Assembly (NCBI GenBank): GCA_008931825.1
Contig: QXVZ01023068.1
Span: forward strand, 1-60,374
DNA from: Phallusia fumigata
Taxonomy: Eukaryota > Chordata > Ascidiacea > Phlebobranchia > Ascidiidae
Length of the DNA stretch: 60,374 nt
Direction of reading: 5' to 3'
The notes below the pieces were generated by a model, which had not been told where the DNA came from, did no database searches, and was given only the letters and a program-made list of their open reading frames with translations. The position numbers were made by a program, and so were the translations under genes. Shown here in pieces: positions 30,755-42,917 of this stretch. How positions within the stretch are numbered: the stretch's first letter is position 1; every line of letters starts with the position of its first letter.

Positions 30755-32054
30755 TCACTGGGACATTTTGTCCTTCATACACTTTTTAATAAAACAAAGT
30801 CTTGACGAAATACACTTTAAAACATACTGGTCATCGCCGCGTTCATTTTGACTTAAACACTCGCAACAATCGTCCCACCTTCGGCCACAACCGAGGGCGA
30901 CGTGACGCCGTAATAAAATCCCACTTAGATGTTGGTGGCATGCGTCTTCCAGTGACGACAGGTGATTGTCAACGCCGTGAGGTGCTTCGTTGCGAAGTGC
31001 GTCCACAAGGTTAAACAAATACTCCAAGTTGTGACCACTTTCCCCGCGGGAGTTCACCATTGTTCTTGCAACGGAGTCTATGGTTGCTGGGCCAAGGTAG
31101 TGCTGGTTGCTGGGTGTTGCAACGAACGTAACCACGTTCATGTCACACGGAGAGTGTTCGGTGTAAAACTGGGCACTTTTGATGGCATAGCCGCCCTTTG
31201 AAATTTCCCTGGTGAAGAGGTGTTGCAGGGCAAACTGGATCTGTGATTTTCCTTTCAGGTGGTATGCCACTCCCCACGTTTCACCCTACAAACAAACATT
31301 ACGNAACGACGGTTTTCAAAGAGAAACCATGTTTTCGAAAAAAAATTAAACAAATAAGTTTTTCGGTGTCATGTCAGTGTACTTGAAAATCAATTTCGAT
31401 CAAGAACCAAGCTACACCTGCAACAACAGAAAAAATATTAACTAAAACATCTATTTTAGTAACGTACCAAACACTACCGATAGGCCTATAATTTTGCAAA
31501 CAATCTTAATACACTTCTTTCAAAACTTGTGTTGATTTTTTCTTATCATATAATTCTACAGCAAGCAATAAATATAAACCTACATCACACGATCGAGCGT
31601 TGTTTAATTCCTCATCGGACATCGAAACATATCGTGATCGTCGGGAGTTTTTAGATGCCAAAGGACTGGCCAACCGTTCGGTGTGATTGCTTTCTCTATG
31701 ATAAGCAAAATAAATCTTGTTTAAGCAAGGTTAAAATAAAAGAAAAAAATTAACTTAAAANAAAATATTTTAGGCACTTACCGAACCAGGCACTCCACGA
31801 TGAGTAACGTTGCCCTGCCAAAATCTGCGGACAAATCCACGAACATGACCAACCAGTCGAGTTTCGTATTCAAAGTTCGGTTTCCATATGAGCGAGCCAT
31901 ATCCAAATACCAGCAACTGTGGATTTTCATCGCTCTTAGCAGCTGGGATGTGGTTTCCTTGTAGTCGCGCGCATTGTAGAAATTGATGTAACGTCGATTC
32001 AAGTGTCTCTTTATATTCATCTTTCTTGGCGTTATACCTGTTGTTCGTGGTCAT
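30755..32054 (-). CDS. CHAC1/2-like: ChaC-type glutathione-specific gamma-glutamylcyclotransferase, internal exon missing
   Basis: Two exons are seen: 31782-32054 (start ATG, 91 codons) and 30755-31285 (177 codons with stop). ChaC enzymes cleave cytosolic glutathione to 5-oxoproline and Cys-Gly. The first exon has the substrate loop VFGYGSLIW (49-57), then [17 protein letters not shown]. The last has WGVAYHL, the REISKGGY motif with the catalytic glutamate, [16 protein letters not shown] and GHNLEYL, all in family order. The expected segment between HRGVPGS and GETWGVAY (the PGRVVTL... strand) is missing; it should lie in gap N 31304 or N 31761. The last exon extends about 50 residues beyond usual ChaC ends, with several cysteines. 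Vertebrates have CHAC1 and CHAC2; this fragment does not decide between them. Confidence 0.88.
31305..31760. other. 456-bp contig between two gaps inside the ChaC gene
   Basis: No ChaC-like coding sequence was found in it. On the minus strand, about 31685-31600 is open in one frame and ends in TGA, encoding a hydrophilic peptide with [17 protein letters not shown]. This is not recognised and may be chance or a piece of another gene. The fragment may be misplaced. Confidence 0.3.
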
Positions 32055-33131
32055 CTTTCCTGGTTTGTGCTTGTGTCAGATGTTTTATTTGATTGAAGCT
32101 ACACTACAAAGGCCTTAAATGTTTGAAACTACAACAACAAAAAGTATGAACAAAACAAAACTGGCAAACTGCGCTTACAGCAGGCCAAGGTTCAAAGCCA
32201 ACAAAGCGTCATAATCTCGCGCAAACAGCTCTGTATTCCTAATGTTGTCTAACTTAAATAGCACCTAACTGGAATGTTTGATGCCTTTGTTATGAAACAT
32301 ACATGTGCCACTATTTCTCCTTTCCAGTGAATAAAGATGACGCAGATATGTTTCCCGTGACGTAGTTATAGTAGCTAGAACCACTAACTAAGTTTCAGGC
32401 AATGCACTACATTTCTGAGGCTAACTGTCAGGTTATATATTTCTCTGCCTTCTTCTGCATCTTTCTCCGACTTTATCACTGTTTACTGGCAAAGAAAACT
32501 TAACACAGACCATTCAGTTCATGCCACATATGTTTTTAGATCAACAGTCAGCTGACTCAATCACAAATCAGCTGATCACAAAAAGAAAAAACACCACGGA
32601 CTCGACTGAAATGGGGCGTAACAAATTATTTTTTGTGCCTGTTGGTTAGTCGAATGTAACTTTTATCATGTATCTAACATCACAAAACTTACATCATAAA
32701 ATGTTCTTTACTAAAAGTTTTTTTTAAATTAAAACGTGTTGCAAAACATGTCAACTACACTCAACTAAATTGTTCCATTACAACTTTGATACGCCGTGTA
32801 AATGCTGAGGCGAAGTTGCGTCATATCTTGCTTGACAACCTTTTTATGGAGGTTTTTGTTGTACATCTCCTTTGAATTTGGGTTACGCCATTGGTATCGA
32901 TTAATGTTTTTTCCACAAGGCCCCACTGGTTGAGAAAACGTGTGACGGTACCTTGCGCCATTTGTTTGATATTTTTCTACAATGAGCTAATTAGAACGTA
33001 ATACTATTGCTTTGTGACCCAAGCCAAGTTTCTCACGGTGAAGTCCCGACACGTGATACTGTCGAAAAGATGTTTGAATTGCAACAGTGTGATAGTGAGT
33101 GACGTTAGTGCCACACATGTACTGTATGTTG
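32055..33131. other. intergenic DNA between ChaC and Delta
   Basis: Contains the ChaC upstream region and the Delta 3' side. Because of the gap N 33132, the end of the Delta coding region and its 3' UTR are not fixed. The open frame that continues through the N to 33004 cannot be trusted. No other gene was seen. Confidence 0.4.
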
Positions 33132-33132
33132 N

Positions 33133-36100
33133 GTAAGTCGGCAGACGGTTGTTGCCTTTGTCGGGAGATTGGACGTGCGTAGGACGGGAGGGTGTGCGCT
33201 CTGTTTTGCCAACCGATTGAAATGATGTGGCTCTTGGCACAACATAACCACCAAGCTCCCGTATCTGTCTGTCATCTTCGCTTACCGATGTGGATCTCAC
33301 CATTGAACACTTGCTGTATCTCTTCGACATTTTAGATTCGGGTTGAGTGCCAGAGCTCGCAACAGTGTCGTCATGACAGTCATACATATCAAATCTGCGC
33401 ACTTCATGGAAGGAATTGTCACTTCGGTTTGTTTTCTCTGCAGATGTGCAAATTTGAGCTTCGGGGAGCACGTGATTCGACGTCACATCGCCACTAAATC
33501 GATGTGCGTTGTTGGAATTGCTTTGTGCATTAGGCAAAAGGTTTTTCTTTCTTTGGTAAATTAGACAGGTTGCTGCAAATATCAATAGGAGAACCAATAT
33601 TCCAGCTCCGAGACAGATAGCTATCCACTGGGTTGTGCTCAAATCTTTTTGGTCATTTGATACCATTATGATTCTGGTCGATGGCTGAATTTTTGAGTCA
33701 TCCTGAAAGTGAAGCGGTTTGTGGCTGCCCTGTGCCATTATAGGTTTCTGTATTTGACAGCGGTCGCCTTGAAACCCATTTTCACAGCGGCACACAAACT
33801 CATTGCCACGATTTTCACAAATTCCGCCGTTCAGACACGGCTTGTTAATGGAACAGCCGTTGATGTTATGGCTGCAGTCTTTGCCAGTGAATCCTGGGGG
33901 ACAGGTACATCGGTAATCATTTACCAGATCAGTACAGACTCCGCCGTTCGAACATGGCCTTGACAAGCAGTCATTTACATTTTTCTCGCATTGTTTTCCG
34001 GCGAAGCCAGGAATACATTGACATTTGTAGTCACCGCGAGTTATATCGAGACATGAGCCACCGTTAAAGCAAGGTGATATCGAACAGTCGTTGACAAGCT
34101 CCTGACAATACCGGCCTTTGAAACCGTTTAGACATTGGCATACGAATCCCGATGATGAGCTTTCACATGACCCACCTAGAACACGTAAAGAGCATTGTAT
34201 TTATTGAACAATTGATTGGTGGTAACTCTACATTGTAATATAATGCCGGCACCCATTTCTTATCTGTTGACAACTTTCCCACGACCTAAGTGCGTAGAAG
34301 AGATACCCGATACCTAAAAATACATATATTGACTAATTGAGTGGGCCAGCGCTTTTCCTGCAGCCTAGACCAAGCTTTGAAAACCCATTGAACACTTTTC
34401 ATGATTTCATGATGAGACAAAAAACAAAGACACCCATTAGTTCTGTACACAAACCCCCGGCTTTAAAGCATTCAATCGTAAGTATACAAGTTACAGCGGA
34501 GCACGCGACAATCCATGAAAAACGTGGGAAACAGGTAACATAATATCTCTCAAAAGAGCCCTTCTCGTATAATAGCTAACACTTTTTGTCCATTTGGCAC
34601 CGTTTAATTTACCTTGCAGTGAACAATATAGTTTGGCTTACGTAGATAGAGGCCTGTTAGTTCTTACCATTTTGACATCTGTTGTGTGAACAATCATTAT
34701 CAATATGTTCGCATTGGTCGCCAGTCCAACCATCCGCACACTGACAGTTGTAAGTTCCGTCGATATTAAGGCAAGTGCCGCCATTTTTGCAAGGTTTGTA
34801 GAAACATGTCAAAGCTTCGTTGCATTCCGGTCCATAAAACCCGTTTGGGCAGATGCACTGATATTCGTTGATCAGATCCTGCAAAAATTAATTATTTTAG
34901 CGTGTTTTCTAGTTTCTCATGGGGTTAATAAATAGCCGTTCAAATTTTAACAAACAAATAACGGAAACAGATCAGTTTTTGCTTTATGAAAACCTAGGCT
35001 ACATTGAGTTCATGCCATGGGAACCGTTTCGATTATATTTGGACATTGGAGACGAGAAGATTAAAAGGTGTCTTTTCCCCGTAATATAGAAGAAGGGGAA
35101 GTGACTTTTTCTTTGTTTCGAAATTTTTGCGGAAACTCAAGAACTTGCGTCACCTGTGCGCCATTTTGGCTGGCAACTGTAGTTTAGTTTAAAGGTGCCT
35201 CGCACTGAAATGCAAGTAAACTGTTTTCGAAAGGAAACGTCGGTGACAACTGGACGGCACTGGTTTATAAACACAAGTCAAGTAGAAACTACAGAAAAAC
35301 ACTCGGGTCTTACCACACACTGGGTTCCATTTGTACACGGCGAAGACAAACATTCATTGATTTCGGTTTGACAATCTTTTCCGGTATAGCCTGGTTTGCA
35401 AGCACAAGTGTAACTTCCTTCGCCAGTGTTCGAACACAATGCTCCGTTTTGACAAGGTCGGTGGTTCGTGCAGTAATTTAAATCTAAAAACATGACCTCT
35501 TGTTATCCCAGAACAATCTGAAACTCTCTATTACAAAAAAACACAACTCGCTGTTCAGAAAGTGGGAACTATCTTCTTAAAGCAACAATGAGTAATATAT
35601 ATTCGGTTTTTACTTCGACTTACCTTGGTTGCAGTAAAGGCCACCCCATCCAGGGTTACATATACATTCATAATCTTTTTCACATCGTCCGTGTTTGCAG
35701 TTAGGTAGGACCTCGCACTGGTCACACAACGTTCCATTCCAACCGAGTCTACACCTGTGAAGCAACACAAACCAAAATTGTTTAACATCATACTTTCAGT
35801 TTAAAGCCTCATTACAAGAACACGTAACATTAACTGGGTACAAGCGAGTTAGTCAACCTTTGGTTCGGAAACAAGACGCGCAAAACGGTCGACTTACTTG
35901 CACTCGTTTGGCTTTTCGCACATACCATGTTCCGGATGACAGCCCTTCATGCAAATCGCTAGAACGAAAAGAAAAGTAAAGGAATTTGTCGAATGAGATT
36001 ATCAACAAAAACTTCATCACATGCTTTGGATAATCTGTCGGTTTTGCTGGGGTTTAAATCACCTCGTAGAGGCTTGAAACAGCTTGTGGTAAGTAGGGCG

Positions 36101-37940
36101 GAATTAAATCGATTAAGCGGCGCCACCACATTGAATCTGAGCCCAACAGTTTTTCTGTTTTTTTAAATGCTGTGATTTCTACAAGATGTCTGTGCGCCAC
36201 AACGTCTATTTCGATGATGCTTGAGTTTATTTACTCAGGCAGCCTAAAATGGTATATGTGGCCCAAGAATAGTTTTGAGACCATTTCAAGTGTAACATTT
36301 TAATCGAACCGAGCTAATGGTTGCGCAGACAGTCTGACATAGGGCATGATTTGCGTGTTTTTTATTGCGTCGTTCAACGCCCGTTGACAATTATCGGGGG
36401 TTTTGGACAATTACAATGATTCTGGAAAGCATTGTCTTTCTTTACGTCTGAAAACAATACAACTTTGGGAGGGTCTTTGTTGGTGCGCACATTCGTCGTT
36501 AAAGGTGATGGATGGGGTAATTACCGTTGCAAACATTGGTCACACGACAGAATAAACTCTTAAGATGTTTTTTTCTACAAACGTATGGAACCTACGTTCT
36601 GTGCAGTATTTTGTATCCGTGTTGCCGGTCCATCCAGGCAGACAAACTTTCTCCCCATTCTCGTTGCATGTGAAGTGTCCAAACATGTCATCTCGTGGGC
36701 GGCAATAAATGCTACAACCTTCGCCATATTGATGTGGTTGGCAGCGTACTCTGTAAGAGTACTGAAGTTCGCTGTCCCGGTGTCGATATGGTCGAGGTTC
36801 GATCCAACTTCTATCATTGGACAAAGTAGGCAAGGCCGACGCACTTTTAATGAGCCGTGATATGATAATGTTGTCTCCTAAAAAAAGTTGAGAAATAATG
36901 TAAAAACTCGGAGTGGAAGAAAGACTGGATTGATTTGATGCCATAAAATAGTTCGCCGCCAAAAAAACTGAGACCCAAGAGGGCAGCTGACGGACCCGGG
37001 CGTAATCTATTATTGAATTAGACAGACATATGGCGCCTTTGTGTGCAGTTGAACAATAAACGAAACGTTTAATCGATGTTGTTTGTACATGTCTGTTGTC
37101 TCCATTTTCTATTTTTGAATGAAACCGCCGAACAAATCTTAAATCAATTATGCATAAATTTAATATACCTCTGTTGGATAGCAATGAAGTGTCTGCTCCG
37201 TCACTGAGGTGAAGAACGTCAACAATCAGTGTAAATGTTCCCTGTAAACAAGGTTTGGTTAAAGCTTCCTTCAATCATCAACTTACAGTAAGCTTCATTA
37301 CTAAGCTTCGAAACTACTCGAGAATTCGTTTGCTATAAAATATTCATTACACGACGAGCACTTGCCTAAAACGTACTGGACACAATGGCACAATGGTAAG
37401 CCGTTATACAGAGCGTAAATTCCAAAAATCTCAATGCAAAAACTACGCAAACAGTAGCAGGTTGGCATGTGTGTATGGTATACTTACCGGCCAGCGCAAT
37501 GTAAAGTTGAATTGTATCGGATGTTGTTGAAAGTAGGAAGCCTGCTGAGGGGCGAAACTGTTTTCACCAATCACCGGCGTTCGGATATCTCCAAAAGTGC
37601 ATTTATGCCTGGGGTCAACTGTTCTCTGAAAGTGTGTCAAACAGATTCGAAACGCGGTTTTGCAGGGTTGCTGACAGTGCCCGGGTTTTGCCCTTATCAC
37701 TTCGTCGCCTGAGCAGCAATTTCCACCTCTTTCCCTCCCTTCCTCGTTGATAAAACGATTCAATCGAAGTTCGAACATCCCTGATGCCTGACACTGTTCA
37801 AAACAAATACAATGTAAAACTATGATTCACTAATCAAAAGGTCAACATAACGAGCAACTTACTGTGGATAGTTTCGAAAGTACACATAATCCAAAAATGC
37901 AGAATACCACTTGAAATCGCGTAAAACTGCTACTTTCCAT
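33133..37940 (-). CDS. Delta-like: Delta, DSL-family Notch ligand
   Basis: Nine exons: 37863-37940, 37488-37793, 37169-37241, 36596-36877, 35898-35958, 35624-35754, 35314-35483, 34668-34878, 33133-34175. Phases join to about 785 codons before gap N 33132. Delta is a type I membrane ligand that activates Notch on neighbouring cells. A hydrophobic signal peptide covers about residues 9-22. The MNNL domain follows ([31 protein letters not shown]), then the DSL domain (about 198-244, [11 protein letters not shown] to DTKYC). Nine EGF repeats follow, beginning TEPICMKGC, several of the NDCSxxPCxNGG type. A membrane span at about 621-645 ends in the stop-transfer QRKK. The cytoplasmic tail runs at least 140 residues. 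No cysteine-rich (VWC-like) domain is present, so it is Delta, not Jagged/Serrate. The true C-terminus, which in many Deltas carries a PDZ ligand, is lost in the gap. Confidence 0.95.
34276..34283 (-). promoter_or_regulatory. Su(H)/RBPJ consensus site in Delta intron 8
   Basis: Plus-strand TTCCCACG, the complement of CGTGGGAA, a perfect match to the high-affinity Su(H) consensus YGTGRGAA. It lies in the 492-bp intron between exons 34668-34878 and 33133-34175. Function is inferred from sequence only. Confidence 0.5.
34523..34530 (+). promoter_or_regulatory. second Su(H)/RBPJ consensus site in Delta intron 8
   Basis: CGTGGGAA in opposite orientation to the site at 34276, 240 bp away in the same intron. 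It is directly followed by ACAGGTAAC, which contains a CAGGTA Zn-finger/E-box-like motif. Function is inferred from sequence only. Confidence 0.5.
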
Positions 37941-38014
37941 CTTGTTTTATCCTAGTAGGCAACGTATTGAATCTTAACTGGTATTCCGCAGGGAAGGTGC
38001 AACAGAACACGCAA

Positions 38015-38030
38015 CAGCTGTTGTTATATA
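38015..38030 (-). promoter_or_regulatory. putative Delta core promoter: TATA box and E-box
   Basis: On the minus strand, TATATAA (38030-38024) lies about 85 bp upstream of the Delta start codon and is followed by the E-box CAGCTG (38020-38015). The position suits a TATA box with a short 5' UTR, if the first exon is not preceded by another. Confidence 0.4.
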
Positions 38031-38922
38031 TTCTACAGATTCGAAGTCGAATTCAATAAACGATAGCTGTCTGTACACATACACATATCAATGAAGAAAA
38101 TAAATTAAACGCGGCCAGACTGATATCTGCTGGTTGGATCTAATCCTCCCTGGAGCTCGACGAATGAAACATTAATCTGCCGACTACCATGCACGCGACT
38201 AGCGCTCACGATTTGAGGTTAATGAGCTTTCTAAAAGCCGCGCGTCCCTTCTTCTTCGACGCGTTTTTTTCGAAATACCAAATGATTCGCGAATGCGCTC
38301 TGTTTATTTTTCGCACTGTGTAGATAGTTGTGTTGTTTATTAACTGTCACCAGTTACTGATTGATGATACAACCAACTCTTGGTGAATAAAAATAGACTG
38401 AAAATCACACTGTTGTTTGATTTATCGCTATAAGTAATCTCATTACATTTAAACATGATATTAAACGACAGAAAGCCAATTACTTCCACAATTTAATATT
38501 TGTGCCCGGTTGCTGATTTAAACCTGCAACAAAGCAGGGTACTAAAACCTTACATGCACCTGTTCCAAACACTGTACGTCGAGTAACGCACACACATCCA
38601 CTAAAACGCAAAATGCTGACTGCTGTAGTGGGCAGAGCGGTTTTAAAACTTTGGGGCGTCGCACGTTGATTGCTAATTACAAGTGTGCGCTGTGTTGTGG
38701 AACTGTTTGCTCGAGACGTATTGTAGTCAGGTAGACGTCTGTAACCTGCCTACCACGCGCCCCTCGAATTAAAATGAACAATACGTCGCAGGCGAGGTGA
38801 AGCATCAGTCCACACAACCGTGTCTGGAAGTGTACATTCAACGGTAATATTCTATTGTAAGGCGGAAGTTTCTAATCATTTTGTGCGTAAAGGACCTGGT
38901 CAAATTTGCCCCTACCGAATAA

Positions 38923-41509
38923 ACTGGTAGACTATATTATATTCATTTAAACAAAGTGTCATAATAAATATCATGTTCTTATTTTTTGTCCGTCAATGTT
39001 TTACAAAGGCAGCGGGCACTCCCTTCCAACAACAATCTTTGGTTAGTTTGTAAATCCCAAAGCAGACAAATCCAAAACAGGCAACACGCGTCTGATACCA
39101 CATTGGTAAACAAGGGCCCTGTTTCCTTTTGGACTAGTAAGAAAGGGTGCTGGCGTGGAATCGCCTTGTTTTCTTGATCGGTACGAAGCATTCAGCCTAT
39201 GATGATACATAGCAACCGAGTAGGTTTCAAACCCCTTGAGAGCGGTCGTAAGGCCGACAGCTTGTATGCGCGTGTTAACCGACCGATTGTGTAATAGTTT
39301 TTCCGATTCGAGTCATTACATTCAGTTCACTGCCTGGGCTAAAGGCATGAAATTTCCTGTTTCGTAAAAGAATATGTTGGTTTCTATATCAGCACTATTC
39401 AAAAACTCCTCCGGCAAATCGAAGTGAGACATATAAAAAGCATCAGATAATGTATAAAAGGCGACTTTGAGACATTTTTTGTAGCAGCTGCCGTTAGTTT
39501 CTTTTATGACCCAAAGCCCTGGCCCGCACGGCAGCTGCAGTGGGGGCGTTTCACGTAATGAGTGTTTGTCGAGCAATAGTGCCATAAAAGCGACATAATG
39601 TCCTAACTTTACTTGCGGCGGCGCGTGCTGCCGCCAATGCCACTCGCTGTCCGTACTGCTCCCGCCATTTCAAAGGTTTTAGAGCGCCTTTGTTTGTTCA
39701 AACAACAGAGTAGTCAACAGCCGGCGCGCGATCGTCACCCGCAGGGCACGCGCCGGGCAGCATACGGTGCTCGCGAAAATTTGGGTCAGATTCTCTCATT
39801 ACATATTTATCAATTGTTTAATGTATTTCTTGCACTGAAATTAATGCAACAAACATTTTTCCCGCACCTGCACAAAACAATCCAACACATATTGGCCAAA
39901 GTCAAAAATGTAATCATATTTCTTATTTGACTAACAGCAGCACCTGGCCAATGACATCTTTCACATCCTTATCAGTGCGGATAATCTAGCTGAGGCGAGT
40001 GGCTACTAAAATTCATAACTTAGTAATAGCTAACAACAGCAAGTGTGATTACCACGTTTCATGCTGCGTAACGTACAACTTCCGCAACGCTGGTGATTAC
40101 ATGGGATTGGAAAAACTGTAATTTTAATACGCTTGTGTCGCAGAGATCTTTAGTACGATATCCGGCTTGCTTCTACCCAGCGGTGACACATGCTTGAACT
40201 GCTGGTAAAGGCCCANAACTGGTAGACCATATCATATTAAATTTAAATAATGTGTCATAATAAATATCATGTTCTTATTTTTTGTCCGTCAATGTTTTAC
40301 AAAGGCAGCGGGTACTCCCTTCCAACAACAATCTTTGGTTAGTTTGTAAATCCCAAAGCAGACAAATCCAAAACAGGCAACACGCGTCTGATACCACATT
40401 GGTAAACAAGGCCCCTGTTTCCTTTTGACTAGTAAGAAAGGGTGCTGGCGTGGAATCGCCTTGTTTTCTTGATCGGTACGAAGCATTCAGCCTATGCTGA
40501 TACATAGCAACCAAGTAGGTTTCAAACCCCTTGAGAGCGGTCGTAAGGCCGACAGCTTGTATGCGCGTGTTAACCGACCGATTGTGTTATAGTTTTTCCA
40601 ATTCGAGTCATTACATTCAGTTCACTGCCTGGGCTAAAGGCTTGAAATTTCCTGTTTCGTAAAAGAATATGTTGGTTTCTATATCAGCACTATTCAAAAA
40701 CTCCTCCGGCAAATCGAAGTGAGACATATAAAAAGCATCAGATAATGTATAAAAGGCGACTTTGAGACATTTTTTGTAGCAGCTGCCGTTAGTTTCTTTT
40801 ATGACCCAAAGCCCTGGCCCGCACGGCAGCTGCAGTGGGGGCGTTTCACGTAATGAGTGTTTGTCGAGCAATAGTGCCATAAAAGCGACATAATGTCCTA
40901 ACTTTACTTGCGGCGGCGCGTGCTGCCGCCAATGCCACTCGCTGTCCGTACTGCTCCCGCCATTTCAAAGGTTTTAGAGCGCCTTTGTTTGTTCAAACAA
41001 CAGAGTAGTCAACAGCCGGCGCGCGATCGTCACCCGCAGGGCACGCGCCGGGCAGCATACGGTGCTCGCGAAAATTTGGGTCAGATTCTCTCATTACATA
41101 TTTATCAATTGTTTAATGTATTTCTTGCACTGAAATTAATGCAACAAACATTTTTCCCGCACCTGCACAAAACAATCCAACACATATTGGCCAAAGTCAA
41201 AAATGTAATCATATTTCTTATTTGACTAACAGCAGCACCTGGCCAATGACATCTTTCACATCCTTATCAGTGCGGATAATCTAGCTGAGGCGAGTGGCTA
41301 CTAAAATTCATAACTTAGTAATAGCTAACAACAGCAAGTGTGATTACCACGTTTCATGCTGCGTAACGTACAACTTCCGCAACGCTGGTGATTACATGGG
41401 ATTGGAAAAACTGTAATTTTAATACGCTTGTGTCGCAGAGATCTTTAGTACGATATCCGGCTTGCTTCTACCCAGCGGTGACACATGCTTGAACTGCTGG
41501 TAAAGGCCC
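38923..41509. repeat. 1.29-kb segment present twice around N 40216 (probable haplotype overlap)
   Basis: 38923-40215 and 40217-41509 match almost base for base, with roughly a dozen substitutions and a one-base indel near 39137/40428. The second copy begins directly after the N with AACTGGTAGAC, as at 38922. The segment is non-coding or nearly so, unusually GC-rich in its centre (GCGGCGCGTGCTGCCGCC and CGCCGGGCAGC), and contains CAGCTG and CACCTG E-boxes and CTCCCGCCATTT. It may be a regulatory element of Delta, whose promoter is about 0.9 kb to the left. Confidence 0.75.
39322..39585 (-). CDS. candidate 87-residue open frame in the duplicated segment
   Basis: An ATG-started frame with mixed hydrophobic and polar composition (MALLLDKHSLRETPP... 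to ...AQAVN). It is kept intact in both copies (39322-39585 and 40617-40880), with a single Met/Lys difference. No family is recognised. There is no splice or promoter evidence, and it could be chance. Confidence 0.2.
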   Translation of the reverse strand: MALLLDKHSLRETPPLQLPCGPGLWVIKETNGSCYKKCLKVAFYTLSDAFYMSHFDLPEEFLNSADIETNIFFYETGNFMPLAQAVN

Positions 41510-42694
41510 ATTTCAATATTTTATGACCACGTTTGCACTCTGGCACACGAGAACAAGGCCTTCGCAGAGCTGCAAGGTTGATACCCCAATTTGCGTTTAA
41601 ATATTTCATGATTAATTGAGCCTTCACAGAATTTGCTCTGGAGTATTACGTATTAGTAAGCTTTATTGCTTACAACGCAACATATATTAAAACATGGTTG
41701 TAAAATGATCCCAGTCAGGCGTTCGTTATATTTGTCGTGTAGAAGACATTTTACCAGGTAAAATCCTTTTTTGACCACGACCTTGTGACTCCGCCCATTG
41801 ATATTGACTTGTTCGCAAACATTGGTTTGTTTCCCGAAGCGAAATGGCGCCGGTCACCCAAACAAGTTTTTCTCTTTACATGTCTATCATGTCCTTTGCG
41901 TAATATCCGTAAACATTTCTCCCAAACAACACAAGTTTTGTCGCCACAACGACTGTGGGAATTAAGAGATATGGAAGTTCTCTGGTAAGCCGCGGAAATA
42001 GAAACTTCTCAGAAACTTTTGGTCTAAAACTCCTTTTGTCACAGTAAACTAAAACTTCAAACAAAAGAGAAAACGAACTACGAGGGTCACAAAAGATCTG
42101 ACCAAAAATCCAATCTACTAATTGTACTAATCTTGAGTGGTTGAAACGACTACGAAATCTTGCTACGTCTAAGTGTAACTGCATTGGAACAGTTTCCCTA
42201 CATGCGTGTTCTGCACCATGTCATACATGAACATAGTTTCCGGAATAAAGTCAACGAGCAATAGAAGGGGCGTGCAAGAAGTCGCATAAAGTCTCAGCAT
42301 TTTCTATTGTGTTTACGTCCAACCCAGCTCGCAAAACATTTAACTTTTAGCTAAATAATCTTCGGTTGCTCTTTCTGAATACGCTTTTACTGCATGTGCT
42401 TACGTGATAAGGCAAACAAACGTGCTATTTAAATCAATCATCGCAGTAGCAGGTAAATCAAGTGGCAACAAAAAGGTTTCGACAACTATAAAGTTATGCA
42501 AGAGATATTTACTGCTCTCTTGTATTTTAAACCATTGATTGAAATGATATCCACGGATTGTTACACCCAAAACAGCTTTTCAAAATTTAGGTAGTAGTCT
42601 TACATGTAGTGTAACCTGAATCAAGTGGTAAATATGCTGCAAAACAGGCATTTTATTTAAAACAATGCCTCTGTGCAACGAAGGAAATTTACAT

Positions 42695-42917
42695 TTAAAC
42701 AGACCTCCAGTAGATTATACTGTTGCATATAAAATACACTGAAACACTTCGACGTTTTTTGTTGAGTATACCAGTTCCCATGTATAAGATTGCAATGTGG
42801 CATAAAAGTANTTAAACAGACCTCCAGTAGATTATACTGTTGCATATAAAATACACTGAAACACTTCGACGTTTTTTGTTGAGTATACCAGTTCCCATGT
42901 ATAAGATTGCAATGTGG
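42695..42917. repeat. 107-bp overlap repeated at N 42811
   Basis: TTAAACAGACCTCCAGTAG... to ...TTGCAATGTGG occurs at 42695-42800 and again from 42812 to 42917 without visible differences. The right copy starts immediately after the N, as expected for overlapping contig ends. Confidence 0.8.

Noticed and set aside
30802-31201. Two plus-strand open frames opposite ChaC
   Set aside because: They are antisense shadows of the well-supported ChaC last exon.
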